Part shown: positions 18,516 through 27,814 of the stretch, one piece after another
How the letters are laid out: each line of letters begins with the position of its first letter
Numbering within the stretch: the stretch's first letter is position 1
Assembly: GCF_025200715.1 (NCBI RefSeq)
Contig: NZ_CP104143.1
Span: 2,707,501-2,771,500 of the forward strand
Source of the DNA: Rhizobium sullae
Lineage (GTDB): Bacteria; Pseudomonadota; Alphaproteobacteria; Rhizobiales; Rhizobiaceae
Reading direction: 5' to 3'
Length of the DNA: 64,000 nt
Program-made: the position numbers and the translations under genes
The notes under the pieces: generated by a model
The model's input: the letters and a program-made list of their open reading frames with translations, nothing else
The model's database searches: none
What the model was told of the DNA's origin: nothing

Positions 18516-19685
18516 CTACGCCACCAGTTCCTGCTCCACCAGCTTCACCCAATAAGCCGCACCATACCCAAGCGCATCATCGTTGAAGTCATAAGCGGTA
18601 TTGTGGTGCAGAGCGCCATCAATGGCAGGCCCGTTTCCGAGCCACACGTAACAGCCCGGCGCATTCTGTTCGAAGAAGGCGAAGTCGTCCCCAGCCGTCG
18701 AAGGCGGAAAGCTGGTGCGCACCTTCTCTCCAAACACCGCCCGTGCGGCAGCCACCGCCCGCTGCGTCGCGTCGGCATCGTTGACGACCGGCGGAATGCG
18801 CCGCTCGAATTGATAGTCAGCGGCAATGCCGTACATCACCGCCGTACCCTCAGCGAGGCGGCCGATCTCCTGCTCAAGTTGGTCGCGCACGTTGGCGGAA
18901 TAGGCCCGCGCGGTCCCGCCGATCTCGACCACGTCCGGGATCACGTTGAGCGCCTTCGGGTCACCCGCCTGCAGTGAACATGCGCTGACGACGGCTGGCT
19001 GCAGCGGGTCGACGACACGGCCGACGATCGTCTGCAGCGAGGCAAGGAATGTGCCTGCTGCGGTAATCGGGTCGCGTCCAAGATGTGGCTTTGCGCCGTG
19101 CGTGCCCGTCCCGCGAAAGGTGATGCGCCAGCTATCCGAAGAGGCAAGCTGCGGCCCTTCGACCACCGCAATCTCATCGACGGCAAGCCCCGGCAGGTTG
19201 TGCAGACCGTAGACGGCATCGCAAGGGAAGAGTTCGAAAAGCCCCTCTTCCACCATCCGCCTTGCACCACCTCTGCCTTCCTCTGCCGGCTGGAAAATGA
19301 AATGCACGGTGCCCGAAAAGCCCGTGCTCGCTGCCAGATGACGCGCCGCGCCGAGCAGCATCGCGGTATGTCCATCATGTCCGCAGGCATGCATCTTGCC
19401 GGGCATGGTCGATCTGTACGGTCGCTCGGCGATCTCCGGCATCGCGAGCGCATCCATATCCGCGCGAAGGCCGATCACTCGCGTGCCGTTTCCCACTTGC
19501 AGTGTGCCAACGACCCCCGTGCCGCCAAGCCCGCGATGCACCTTGATGCCCGCTTCCTCCAGCAGCTTCGCCACGATGCCACTCGTGCGCTCCTCCTCGA
19601 AGCCGAGCTCCGGATGGGCATGCAGATCGCGGCGCAGCGATGTGAGAAAGGCCAGATCGTCCTTGATCCGTGCGGGGATGTTCAT
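18516..19685 (-). CDS. M20-family amidohydrolase (hippurate hydrolase / N-acyl-amino-acid hydrolase type)
   Basis: A 389-residue cytosolic metallohydrolase. It starts MNIPARIKDDLAFLTSLRRD and has DLHAHPELGFEE, the metal-site segments RADMDALA and ACGHDGHTAMLLGAA, and PAEEGRGGARRM with the catalytic Glu pair. This set is typical of the hippurate hydrolase/IAA-amino-acid hydrolase subfamily that cleaves N-acyl amino acids. I chose the ATG at 19685; an in-frame start 36 bases upstream gives an unlikely leader. It is downstream of tctA on the same strand, 85 bp away, so the tripartite transporter may deliver its substrate or take up a product. Confidence 0.88.
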   Translation of the reverse strand: MNIPARIKDDLAFLTSLRRDLHAHPELGFEEERTSGIVAKLLEEAGIKVHRGLGGTGVVGTLQVGNGTRVIGLRADMDALAMPEIAERPYRSTMPGKMHACGHDGHTAMLLGAARHLAASTGFSGTVHFIFQPAEEGRGGARRMVEEGLFELFPCDAVYGLHNLPGLAVDEIAVVEGPQLASSDSWRITFRGTGTHGAKPHLGRDPITAAGTFLASLQTIVGRVVDPLQPAVVSACSLQAGDPKALNVIPDVVEIGGTARAYSANVRDQLEQEIGRLAEGTAVMYGIAADYQFERRIPPVVNDADATQRAVAAARAVFGEKVRTSFPPSTAGDDFAFFEQNAPGCYVWLGNGPAIDGALHHNTAYDFNDDALGYGAAYWVKLVEQELVA

Positions 19686-19711
19686 GGGCCTGGATGTCCT
19701 GTCATGCGAAA

Positions 19712-19732
19712 CGGGCGCCAAAACGGCGCCCG
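19712..19732 (-). terminator. GC-rich hairpin between tctA and the amidohydrolase gene
   Basis: A perfect 8-bp stem CGGGCGCC / GGCGCCCG with a 5-base loop. On the minus strand it is followed by only a short T-run (GTTTCGC), so it may be a partial terminator or an RNA-stabilising hairpin between the two genes. Confidence 0.35.
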
Positions 19733-19770
19733 CGTCGGGTTATCCTTTGTTCAACAAAGAGCGGCGAACT

Positions 19771-21276
19771 TCAACCCTCCTCGACGAAGACCTCTTCGCG
19801 CTTCTTCTTCACGCTCGGCAGGAAGACGACGATGAGGACTGCCGCGGCGATCGCAAGAAGGACCGCGCTAATCGGCCGCGAAACGAAGGTCATCGGATCG
19901 CCCCGCGAAAGGATCATCGCCCGCCGCAGGTTTTCTTCGAGCAGCGGACCCAGCACGAAACCGAGCAGCAACGGCGCCGGCTCGCATCTGAGCTTGGCGA
20001 GGAGGTAGCCGATGAACCCGAAGAAGGCGACGGCATAGAGGTCGTAGACGTTGGAATTGACGCTGTAGACCCCGATCGAGCAGAAGGCCATGATGATCGG
20101 GAAGAGCACGTAGTAAGGCACCGTCAAGAGCTTCACCCAGAGCCCGATCAGCGGGAGGTTGAGGACGACGAGCATCAGATTGCCGATCCACATCGAGGCG
20201 ATGATGCCCCAGAAGAGCGCCGGCTGCTCGGTCGCGACGTTCGGTCCCGGCACGATCCCCTGAATGATCATCGCACCAATCATCAGCGCCATCACCGGAT
20301 TGGCCGGGATGCCGAGTGTGAGAAGCGGAATGAACGAGGTCTGCGCGCCGGCATTGTTGGCCGACTCTGGGCCTGCGACGCCGGCAACTGCACCCTGGCC
20401 GAATTCCTTCGGCTTGTCCGAGATCCGCTTTTCGACCGTATAGGAGGCAAAGGACGCGAGGATCGCGCCGCCGCCTGGCAGGATGCCGAGAGCCGAGCCG
20501 ATCGCTGTGCCACGAAGCACTGGCGCGATCATCTCCTTGAATTCTTCGCGTGAAGGCAGCAGGCTGGAGACCTTTGCTATCAGAACCGTTCGGCTCTTCT
20601 CCCCTTCCAGGTTGCGCAGAATTTCGGCGATGCCGAAGACACCGACAGCAAGTGCCACGAAATTCAAGCCGTCCGCATATTCGCGGATGCCGAGCGTGAA
20701 GCGTGGTGTGCCGGTATAGATATCCGTGCCAACGAGGCCCAGCAGCAGCCCGAGCACCACCATCGCCAGTGCCTTGATGACAGAACCGTGGGCGAGCGCG
20801 ATCGACGACACCAGGCCGACAACCATCAGCGAGAAATATTCCGCAGCGCCGAAGCGCAAGGCGATATCGGTCAGCGGCGGCGCGAAGATCGCGACAAGGA
20901 AGGTCGAAACCGTGCCGGCGAAGAAGGAACCGAGTGCTGCGATCGCAAGCGCCGCCCCCGCCCTGCCGCGCCGCGCCATCTGGTAGCCGTCGATGGCGGT
21001 CACCGCGGAGGAGGATTCGCCTGGCATGTTGATCAGGATCGCCGTCGTCGAACCGCCATACTGTGCGCCATAATAAATGCCGGCGAGCATGATGAGCGAA
21101 GACACCGGCTCAAGCTGGAAAGTGATCGGCAGAAGCATGGCGATCGTCGCCGTGGCGCCGATGCCGGGCAGCACGCCGATCAGCGTACCGAGCAGAACGC
21201 CAATCAGACAGAAAAGAAGATTGGCCGGCGTTGCCGCCGTCGCGAAACCGAGTGCCAGATTGCTGAAAAGTTCCAT
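19771..21276 (-). CDS. tctA: Tripartite tricarboxylate transporter, large permease TctA
   Basis: A 501-residue inner-membrane protein with about 11-12 helices. The two inverted-repeat signatures of the family are visible: [17 protein letters not shown] near residue 40 and [19 protein letters not shown] near 255. [20 protein letters not shown] follows, a hallmark of TctA. It works with TctB and TctC, encoded just upstream, to import a carboxylate. Start ATG at 21276; nine bases separate it from tctB. Confidence 0.95.
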   Translation of the reverse strand: MELFSNLALGFATAATPANLLFCLIGVLLGTLIGVLPGIGATATIAMLLPITFQLEPVSSLIMLAGIYYGAQYGGSTTAILINMPGESSSAVTAIDGYQMARRGRAGAALAIAALGSFFAGTVSTFLVAIFAPPLTDIALRFGAAEYFSLMVVGLVSSIALAHGSVIKALAMVVLGLLLGLVGTDIYTGTPRFTLGIREYADGLNFVALAVGVFGIAEILRNLEGEKSRTVLIAKVSSLLPSREEFKEMIAPVLRGTAIGSALGILPGGGAILASFASYTVEKRISDKPKEFGQGAVAGVAGPESANNAGAQTSFIPLLTLGIPANPVMALMIGAMIIQGIVPGPNVATEQPALFWGIIASMWIGNLMLVVLNLPLIGLWVKLLTVPYYVLFPIIMAFCSIGVYSVNSNVYDLYAVAFFGFIGYLLAKLRCEPAPLLLGFVLGPLLEENLRRAMILSRGDPMTFVSRPISAVLLAIAAAVLIVVFLPSVKKKREEVFVEEG

Positions 21277-21285
21277 CGCGGCCTC

Positions 21286-21747
21286 CTAGAACCGGACCCA
21301 GGGGCCAAAACGCTCGAACGGCAATCCGAGACCGTAACTGAAAACACCGACGGAAAAGGCCGTCAGCAGAGCCGAGAGCAAAATCGCGCGGAGCACCGTC
21401 ATCCGATGCGAGGCGAAGCAGGCAATGAAAGCGGTCAGGAAGATCGAAGGCACGAATCCCAGCCCCCGGACCGTCAGCCCGAAAAAGATCGGCGCAGGCA
21501 GGATGAACAGCATGCCGCGCCAGGCAAGCGGCCCCATCGGCTCGCCCTGCGCGCGGATCGCTTGAACAAAGACGGCCGCGCCGAGAATGATCAGCACCGC
21601 TGAAAGCAGCAGCGGGAAGTAGCCCGGGCCCATGCGGAGCGTCGTCCCCAAATCGAGACTGTAGGATTGGATCGCAAAAAATGCGCCCGTCGCGACGAGT
21701 AGTGCGCCGCAGATGACATTGGTGGCATCGAAACTAACCGATTTCAT
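21286..21747 (-). CDS. tctB: Tripartite tricarboxylate transporter, small permease TctB
   Basis: A 153-residue membrane protein with four predicted helices. It has the weakly conserved TctB pattern, including MGPGYFPLLLSAVLIILG after the first helix. It sits between tctC and tctA in the normal order (C, B, A in the direction of transcription). The first residues MKSVSFDATNVICGALLV give a cytosolic start. Confidence 0.9.
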   Translation of the reverse strand: MKSVSFDATNVICGALLVATGAFFAIQSYSLDLGTTLRMGPGYFPLLLSAVLIILGAAVFVQAIRAQGEPMGPLAWRGMLFILPAPIFFGLTVRGLGFVPSIFLTAFIACFASHRMTVLRAILLSALLTAFSVGVFSYGLGLPFERFGPWVRF

Positions 21748-21814
21748 GGTGTCTCCGTAGGTTGGAGATGGTTTCCCTCAGCGCAAGTGGTTCTCACTCA
21801 TCCGGCTGCCGCCA

Positions 21815-21913
21815 CCTTCTCCCCGCCGGGGAGAAGGGACGTGTGGCACTGTTCCCGCTCACGGAAGTCATGCCGAATGCTTACCAGAGTCTCCTCTCCC
21901 CAGCGGGGAGAGG
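21815..21913. repeat. Pair of palindromic repeats between tctB and tctC
   Basis: Two perfect hairpins are present. The first is CCTTCTCCCC / GGGGAGAAGG with a GCC loop (21815-21837). The second is CCTCTCCCC / GGGGAGAGG with an AGC loop (21893-21913), followed by GGTTAGGGTGAGGGGG. This is the outline of a rhizobial intergenic mosaic element. It lies in the 198-bp gap inside the tct operon and could reduce tctBA transcription relative to tctC. Confidence 0.7.
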
Positions 21914-21945
21914 GTTAGGGTGAGGGGGCCAAATGGCACTACGCC

Positions 21946-22929
21946 TCAGTCGGCATACTCGCCGGCAGCGTCGATCACCGGCTTCCAGCGAGCGATTTCG
22001 CCTTCAAGCTTCGCCTTCAGGGCGGCAGGCGTAGCGTCGGCTTCCGCCGACGGCGCAGTGCCTAGTTCCGCGAAGCGAGCTGCAACGTTCTGGTCCTTCA
22101 ACGCCACTTGCAGCGACTTCGACAGACGCTCGTTGACCTCTGCCGGCGTACCCTTCGGTGTGTAGATGCCGTGCCAGATGCCGACTTCAAAACCGGGCAG
22201 ACCGGCTTCGACGGCCGTCGGGATATCCTTCAGGACGTCGAGACGCTTCGGCGAGGTGACGGCGTAAGCCTTGATCGTGCCGCCCTTGATCTGCTTCGTC
22301 GTGTTGGTCGTCTGGTCGCACATGAAGTCGACCTGGCCGCCGAGAAGATCGGTCATCGCCGGGCCAGTGCCCTTGTAAGGGACAGTCGTCAACGGCGTCT
22401 GGATCGCGCTCATGAACATCATGCCGCAAAGATGCGAGGCGGCACCGATGCCGGCATTGGCGTAGGTCACCGTGTCCTTGTTCGCCTTCACATAATCGAT
22501 CAGACTTTTCAGGTCCTTCGGCTCCAGATCCTTGCGGGCAACGATCGTCATCGGAACCTCGGTGACGAGGCCGACATAATCGAAGGAGCCGAGCGTGTCA
22601 TAGGCAAGCTTGCGGTAGAGCGTGGCGCTGGTCGCCATGCCGATGTGGTGCAGGAGGATGGTGTAACCATCCGGGCTGGCTGCGGCCACCCGTCCCGCGC
22701 CGAGCGTACCGCCCGCGCCGCCGACGTTCTCGACGACGATCTGCTGGCCGAGATCCTTGGACATGGATTCGGCAACGAGGCGGGCAACCGTATCGGTCGG
22801 GCCGCCGGCCGAGAAGGGCACGACCATCGTGATAGTGCGCTCTGGATAGGTCTGCGCGGATGCGCCGTTTGCGAGAAGCGAGACGGCAACGGCCGCCGTC
22901 ATGCCAAGCATGGCTTTCAGGATTTTCAT
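21946..22929 (-). CDS. tctC: Tripartite tricarboxylate transporter substrate-binding protein TctC (BUG family)
   Basis: A 327-residue periplasmic receptor. From the ATG at 22929, preceded by a strong AGGGAGG site, it has a Sec signal ending NGASAQT. The mature protein begins YPERTITMVVPFSAGGPTD, the classic BUG/TctC carboxylate-binding opening, and GGAGGTLGAGRVAAASPDG follows. It captures the substrate for TctAB. The ligand is not predictable, although the adjacent amidohydrolase suggests an acylated or aromatic acid. The two-component genes lie directly upstream on the same strand and probably control it. Confidence 0.94.
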   Translation of the reverse strand: MKILKAMLGMTAAVAVSLLANGASAQTYPERTITMVVPFSAGGPTDTVARLVAESMSKDLGQQIVVENVGGAGGTLGAGRVAAASPDGYTILLHHIGMATSATLYRKLAYDTLGSFDYVGLVTEVPMTIVARKDLEPKDLKSLIDYVKANKDTVTYANAGIGAASHLCGMMFMSAIQTPLTTVPYKGTGPAMTDLLGGQVDFMCDQTTNTTKQIKGGTIKAYAVTSPKRLDVLKDIPTAVEAGLPGFEVGIWHGIYTPKGTPAEVNERLSKSLQVALKDQNVAARFAELGTAPSAEADATPAALKAKLEGEIARWKPVIDAAGEYAD

Positions 22930-23128
22930 CTTTTTCCTCCCTGATGAAAACAAAATACCACCGACGCTTCCCACGCGCCAATGCGAATAGGGCCATTAGC
23001 ACGTCCTGAACCTGCTACCGCAATCAGCCCTGCCCTCCCCTTCGCGCGAATTCCTCACGTGTGCGGCGCAGCATGGGTCGATTCGGAAACAAACGGGTTT
23101 GATGATGTGTGGAAATCCACCCATTCGC

Positions 23129-24457
23129 CTACTCGGAGACGAGTAGCTTCTTGTCCAGCCCGTATTTCTGCATCTTTTCGTACAGTGTCTTCCGGGAGAT
23201 CTGCAGCGACTCGTAGACCGGTTTGAGGCTGCCGCCATGCGCTACAAGCGCACTGGCGATGACGCTGCGCTCGAACTCCGCGACTCGATCGGCAAGGCCG
23301 CTGACCTCGCCCAACTGCCGCTCTCCGTCGAGGCCGAGCACGAAGCGGTCCGCGGCATTGCGCAACTCGCGCACATTGCCAGGCCAATCCCGCTGGGCGA
23401 TGTCGGAAATCACCTCGGGTGGTACCGCCATCTCGTCACGGCCGTAGCGTGCGGCCGCCTCGCGGACGAGTTGGAGGAACAGCAGCGGGATATCCGGCCG
23501 CCGTTGCGCCAGTGCCGGTACGTGCAGCGTCGCGACATTCAGTCTGTAGAGAAGGTCGGCGCGGAAGCGTCCCGCAGCGACTTCGACTTCGAGATCGACC
23601 TTGCTGGTCGCGATGAAGCGCACGTCGAGCGGCACGATGTCGTTCGAGCCGAGGCGGGAGATGACCCGCTCCTGCAGCACCCGCAGGAATTTCGCTTGCA
23701 AATCAAACGGCATCGACCCGATTTCATCGAGCAGGATCGTGCCCCCGCGCCCGTGCTCGAACTTGCCATAGCGAGGCCGCACTGCACCGGGAAACGCACC
23801 GGCTTCGTGGCCGAAAAGTTCGCTCTCGATCAGGTTTGCGGGCAGCGCCGCGCAGTTGATGGCTATGAACGGCCGGCTCGCCCGGGCACTGATGTCATGC
23901 AGCGCCCGCGCGACGACCTCCTTACCCGCTCCCGTCTCGCCGACAATCAACGTATCGGCATCACTCGCCCCGATCGCGCGGATGCGATAGCGCAAATCCA
24001 CCATCACCTGCGTGCGGCCCGGCAGACGCGCTTCGATATCGTCGCGTTTCCCGGCAACGGCCCTGAGCACGCGGTTTTCCAGCACGAGGCTGCGGCGCTC
24101 CATGGCCCGCCTTATCACTCCCGCCAGCATCTGCGGCGTGAACGGCTTTTCGATGAAATCATAGGCGCCCTCGCGCATCGCCTTTACCGCCAGCTGCACA
24201 TCGCCATGGCCCGTGACGAGGATAACCGGCACTTCCACGTCGATCTCGCGGATCTTCTGCATCAGCGTCATGCCGTCGGTGCCGGGCATCCGGATATCAC
24301 TGACGACGACCCCTGCAAAACTATAGCCGATCAGCTCCAGCACATGGTCGGCGGTGGAAAACGTCTCGACGCTGAAGCCCGAAAGCTCCAGTGCCTGCGC
24401 CGTCGACCGGCGCAGCTCCTCCTCGTCGTCCACCAGCAAGATCTTCTGCTCGCTCAT
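23129..24457 (-). CDS. Sigma-54-dependent response regulator, DctD-like
   Basis: A 442-residue NtrC-type regulator. Residues 1-120 form a receiver domain with phospho-acceptor Asp in VVVSDIRMPGTDG and a Lys in IEKPFTP. The AAA+ domain follows, with Walker A VGETGAGKE and Walker B GTILLDEIGSMPF. A Fis-type helix-turn-helix ends the protein. The sigma-54 contact loop reads GAFPGA instead of the usual GAFTGA. It overlaps the kinase gene upstream by four bases and precedes tctC on the same strand, so it probably activates the transporter from a sigma-54 promoter. I could not place a well-spaced -24/-12 site before tctC. Confidence 0.92.
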   Translation of the reverse strand: MSEQKILLVDDEEELRRSTAQALELSGFSVETFSTADHVLELIGYSFAGVVVSDIRMPGTDGMTLMQKIREIDVEVPVILVTGHGDVQLAVKAMREGAYDFIEKPFTPQMLAGVIRRAMERRSLVLENRVLRAVAGKRDDIEARLPGRTQVMVDLRYRIRAIGASDADTLIVGETGAGKEVVARALHDISARASRPFIAINCAALPANLIESELFGHEAGAFPGAVRPRYGKFEHGRGGTILLDEIGSMPFDLQAKFLRVLQERVISRLGSNDIVPLDVRFIATSKVDLEVEVAAGRFRADLLYRLNVATLHVPALAQRRPDIPLLFLQLVREAAARYGRDEMAVPPEVISDIAQRDWPGNVRELRNAADRFVLGLDGERQLGEVSGLADRVAEFERSVIASALVAHGGSLKPVYESLQISRKTLYEKMQKYGLDKKLLVSE

Positions 24458-26247
24458 TCCGCCGCCTCTGGCATCATACCGGCCGCCGATTGCAGATCGA
24501 TGCGGAACACGGCACCTCCTTCCGGATGACTGGCAGCCATCAGGCTGCCGCCGAAATCCTTGATGATATTGTAGGAAATCGAAAGCCCGAGCCCCAGTCC
24601 CTTGCCAACGCCCTTGGTTGTAAAGAAGGGATCGAAGATGCGCTCGGCGATCGCCGCCGGCACGCCCGGTCCATGATCGCGTACCGTCAGCACCACTTTG
24701 CCCTTCTCCTCCAGGGCCGTCACCTCGATCCGCCGGTCTTCGAGACCTTCAACGGCATCGGCCGCGTTCGAAATCACATTCACCAGAACCTGTTGCAGGC
24801 GCACGGACCCGGCACGGACGACGGGCGGACGGGGGCCGAGATCGACCCGCAAGTCGGCATCTGCCGCCTTCAGCCGCCAGGCGATGATCTCCAGCGTATC
24901 GCGGATCGCTTCATCAAGCGGCACCGGGCCGAGCTTCTCGTTCGGCTTACGGGCGAAGTTGCGCAGATGCTTGCTGATGGATGCCATGCGGTCAATGAGC
25001 CCGCCGATACGCTGGATATTGTCCTGTGCCTCCGCCGTCCGCCCGCGATCCAGGAGCACGGCCGCGCTGTCCGTATAGGTCTTTGCTGCGGCAAGCGGCT
25101 GGTTGAACTCGTGCGAGAGCGCCGCCGACATCTGGCCAAGCCCGGCGAGCTTGCCTGCCTGGATGAGATCGGCCTGAGTCTGGCGAAGCTGCTGCTCGGT
25201 CAGCCGCCGCTCGGCGATCTCCTCTTCGATACGGCTGTTGACGCGGGCAAGGTCGGCCGTGCGCTCCTCGACGCGCCGCTCCAGCTCGTTGCGCGCTTCC
25301 GCCTGCAGATGCATGCGCTCGTTGAGCCGCATCCGCCGCTGCCGGAAGATTGCGATCGCCAGCCCGGCGATGCAGAGAATGAGGAAGACGGCGCCAAGCG
25401 CGGTACGCGCCTGCGTGCGGATGGAACCGGTATCCATCAGTACGTTCACGGTCCAGTCCTCGGCCGGCATATAGTGCGAGAGCACGAGGTATTCCTTTTG
25501 CACGCCTTCTTCGACAAGCGACATCAGCTCATGCTCTTCGAAATGGCTGCGCGTGATCGGCAACGCCGTCAACCGCGCGTTCGCGTAGCGGCGGGACGCT
25601 CCGGTGCGCGCGATGCGGTCTGCCGTCAGCGGCAAAATGCCGTTATAGAGCCAACCCGGCTTGCCCGACATGAAGATGATGCCTTCGGGATCCGACACGA
25701 AGATGCGGTATTCGCCGTCGCCCCACGAAGCCTCGATCATGTCGATATCGACCTTGAAGACGATAACGCCGCGGATTTCGGCATCCGCATGGATCGGCGA
25801 GGCGAAGTAATATCCGCGTTTCAGTGAGGTGGTTCCCAACGCATAGAACCGGGACTGGCGCCCGGCAAGCGCATCCTGGAAATAGGGCCGGTAGCTGAAA
25901 TTCTCGCCGATGAAGCTGCCCGGCAGGTCGAAGTTGCTTGCCGCGATCGTCTCGCCATCCGGCTTGATCACATAGATATCGGAGGATTTCAGAAGCCCGT
26001 TGATCTCCTTGAGATAGAGATTCGCCGCATCGCGCAACGCTTGGTCGTCCGGGCGGCTGACCAGTTCCTTGATGTTGTCGTGATCGGCAATCAACGCTGG
26101 CAGCGCCTCATAGCGGTTGAGGTGGCCGCTGAGCGCGGAAACCGCCAACCTGAGCGCCGTTCCGCCTTGGGATGACGCCTCGCCCATATAGGCGCGCGTC
26201 GCCACCGCCCCGCCATAATAGAAGAACGCGAAGACGACAAACGGCAC
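24454..26247 (-). CDS. Sensor histidine kinase, DctB-like
   Basis: A membrane kinase of 597 residues from the GTG at 26247. An N-terminal helix is followed by a periplasmic double-PAS-like sensor region of about 250 residues (containing GENFSYRPYFQDALAGRQS), a second helix near 380 (TALGAVFLILCIAGLAIAIF) and a coiled coil. The H-box is ALSHEFNQPLAAAKTYTDS, and the ATPase domain has NVISNAADAV, DHGPGVP and GKGLGLGLSIS. The frame extends upstream without ATG, GTG or TTG but with a strong Shine-Dalgarno before a CTG at 26286 that would complete the first helix. It pairs with the DctD-like regulator encoded next. Confidence 0.9.
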   Translation of the reverse strand: MPFVVFAFFYYGGAVATRAYMGEASSQGGTALRLAVSALSGHLNRYEALPALIADHDNIKELVSRPDDQALRDAANLYLKEINGLLKSSDIYVIKPDGETIAASNFDLPGSFIGENFSYRPYFQDALAGRQSRFYALGTTSLKRGYYFASPIHADAEIRGVIVFKVDIDMIEASWGDGEYRIFVSDPEGIIFMSGKPGWLYNGILPLTADRIARTGASRRYANARLTALPITRSHFEEHELMSLVEEGVQKEYLVLSHYMPAEDWTVNVLMDTGSIRTQARTALGAVFLILCIAGLAIAIFRQRRMRLNERMHLQAEARNELERRVEERTADLARVNSRIEEEIAERRLTEQQLRQTQADLIQAGKLAGLGQMSAALSHEFNQPLAAAKTYTDSAAVLLDRGRTAEAQDNIQRIGGLIDRMASISKHLRNFARKPNEKLGPVPLDEAIRDTLEIIAWRLKAADADLRVDLGPRPPVVRAGSVRLQQVLVNVISNAADAVEGLEDRRIEVTALEEKGKVVLTVRDHGPGVPAAIAERIFDPFFTTKGVGKGLGLGLSISYNIIKDFGGSLMAASHPEGGAVFRIDLQSAAGMMPEAAE

Positions 26248-26438
26248 CGAAAACAGCGCGAATATCAGCCTGAGTCTGGACGACAGGTCCGGCTCCTCCC
26301 CTTTGCGCCTCCTCCCCCGAGAGGCATACCCGACACTTCAAGTCTAATGACCGGATACCGGATTTCCAAGAGGCGGATTGTCTTGACTCGCACGGGGCCT
26401 GGATATCCTATTGCGCCAACGCGATGAGGATACCCTGC

Positions 26439-27101
26439 ATGAGCGACGAGCAGAACCCCGCCGACAGCAAACTCACCACCTCGAAGCGCCGCTGGGCCGC
26501 CGAAGGCAAGTTTCTCACCGGCCGCATCAGCCGTCCGGAAACCGAGCGTCTGCCGCCCGGCCAGCATCTCGTCAAGAACTGGCCGGTTCTCGACCTCGGC
26601 CAGCAGCCGGTTATTTCACTGGACACATGGCGGCTGGAGGTGCGCGGGCTCGTCGAAACGCCGCTCGACTTCAGCTGGACCGCCTTTCAGACGCTCGAAC
26701 AAAGCACGAAGGTCAGCGACATTCATTGCGTCACCACATGGTCGCGCTATGACAACGAATGGAAGGGCGTCTCGACACGCGACCTTCTCGATCTCGCAAT
26801 GCCGAAGCCGGAAGCCAATTACGTGATGCTGACGAGCCATGACGGCCATACGACCAATCTGCCGCTCGCCGATTTCGCAGCCGAAGACGCGATCCTTGCA
26901 ACGTCGTGGGAAGGCCGGCCGCTGACGCGCGATCACGGCGGCCCAATGCGCTTGGTCGTGCCGCATCTCTACTTCTGGAAAAGCGCCAAGTGGCTTCGCC
27001 GCATCGACCTCATCCCCGCCGACCACGCCGGCTTCTGGGAAAAGAACGGCTACCACATGTATGGCGACCCGTGGCGCGAGCAGCGCTATTCGGACGACTG
27101 A
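26439..27101 (+). CDS. Molybdopterin-dependent oxidoreductase (single-domain sulfite-oxidase-like)
   Basis: A 220-residue protein made essentially of one SUOX-type molybdopterin domain. The Mo-ligand cysteine is Cys97 in VSDIHCVTTWSRYD; GGPMRLVVPHLYFWKSAKWL and GFWEKNGYHMYGDPW are family motifs. No Tat or Sec signal is seen, and the dimerisation domain of true sulfite oxidases is missing, so it resembles the short cytosolic YedY/SUOX-like group of unknown substrate. Start chosen at the ATG 26439 (MSDEQNPADS), five codons inside a longer frame. Confidence 0.88.
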   Translation: MSDEQNPADSKLTTSKRRWAAEGKFLTGRISRPETERLPPGQHLVKNWPVLDLGQQPVISLDTWRLEVRGLVETPLDFSWTAFQTLEQSTKVSDIHCVTTWSRYDNEWKGVSTRDLLDLAMPKPEANYVMLTSHDGHTTNLPLADFAAEDAILATSWEGRPLTRDHGGPMRLVVPHLYFWKSAKWLRRIDLIPADHAGFWEKNGYHMYGDPWREQRYSDD

Positions 27102-27700
27102 CCGCTAAGCAGGCGCTTGGCCGCAATGAACACGCCTAAGAGAATGCCCATAAGCGCCGATAGCGACGCCATGCTTGCCGCGTGCATCGGAATCTCGCTC
27201 CAGCGCGGGCGCACGACATTCGCCGTGTTGAATGTCTCGCCACTGAAGCGGCAGGTGATCAGCGAAAGTCCGCGCCGTACCATCTCGGCATCGGCATCTG
27301 TGATGATCGCCGATGCGGCATCGGCTTCCCGCGGCATGTCGCCCATGGCGATCAGAACGGCCTTGGTTGCCGCGAGATAAGCATGGGCGCATTCGTTGAA
27401 TGGGCTGCGCTCGTCCGTCACACTTCCGGGCATTCGGCCCCAGAAGCAGTAAGAATACTGGATCCGCGCATAGTTCAGCACCCGCCGGAACGGCTCGTTG
27501 GTATCGGTCGCCTGCGAGGCAAGATCGATGATCCGATCCCGGTATTCCGCCATCACCGCCATCTCGCCATGCGAGATTTCCGGGATCGGGATGCCGGTAT
27601 GGCTGCCAGCGGAGTTGCTGCTGTGAGCGATTGCGCTGCCGGTGGCGGACAAAAAAAGTGCCGCCAGGCTTAGTCTTGCCACCCATCGCTTCGCCCTCAT
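27086..27700 (-). CDS. Periplasmic protein with C-terminal membrane anchor, downstream of cbtA (unknown function)
   Basis: A 204-residue protein. From the ATG at 27700 it has a signal peptide (RLSLAALFLSATGSAIA), then a mature segment opening with His/Ser residues (HSSNSAGSH), a mostly helical domain with several cysteines, and a C-terminal hydrophobic helix ALMGILLGVFIAAKRLL. I do not recognise a family. It is the last gene after cbtB-cbtA on the same strand, 115 bp from cbtA, so a role with cobalt uptake is a reasonable inference. Its 3' end overlaps the convergent oxidoreductase gene by 16 bp. Confidence 0.6.
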   Translation of the reverse strand: MRAKRWVARLSLAALFLSATGSAIAHSSNSAGSHTGIPIPEISHGEMAVMAEYRDRIIDLASQATDTNEPFRRVLNYARIQYSYCFWGRMPGSVTDERSPFNECAHAYLAATKAVLIAMGDMPREADAASAIITDADAEMVRRGLSLITCRFSGETFNTANVVRPRWSEIPMHAASMASLSALMGILLGVFIAAKRLLSGQSSE

Positions 27701-27814
27701 CGGTTGACGAGATCGCGGCAATGTTGCCAATTGTTTCCTCATCCCTGTGTTCGTCACAGGAATGAGGAGTTCTCTTTTGACGAGCCCACTAAGAGGCAAC
27801 GCACTAAGTCCGGA

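Noticed and set aside
23109..23120. Small inverted repeat GTGGA-AA-TCCAC just after the DctD-like gene
   Set aside because: Too short to call an operator or terminator; no T-run.
22930..23128. Possible sigma-54 promoter before tctC (GG and GC elements on the minus strand)
   Set aside because: The best candidate has 11 instead of 10 bases between GG and GC, so I do not list it.
23237..25827. Plus-strand open frames of 430 and 478 codons opposite the DctBD-like genes
   Set aside because: Shadows of the two-component genes; the minus strand carries clear domains with catalytic motifs.
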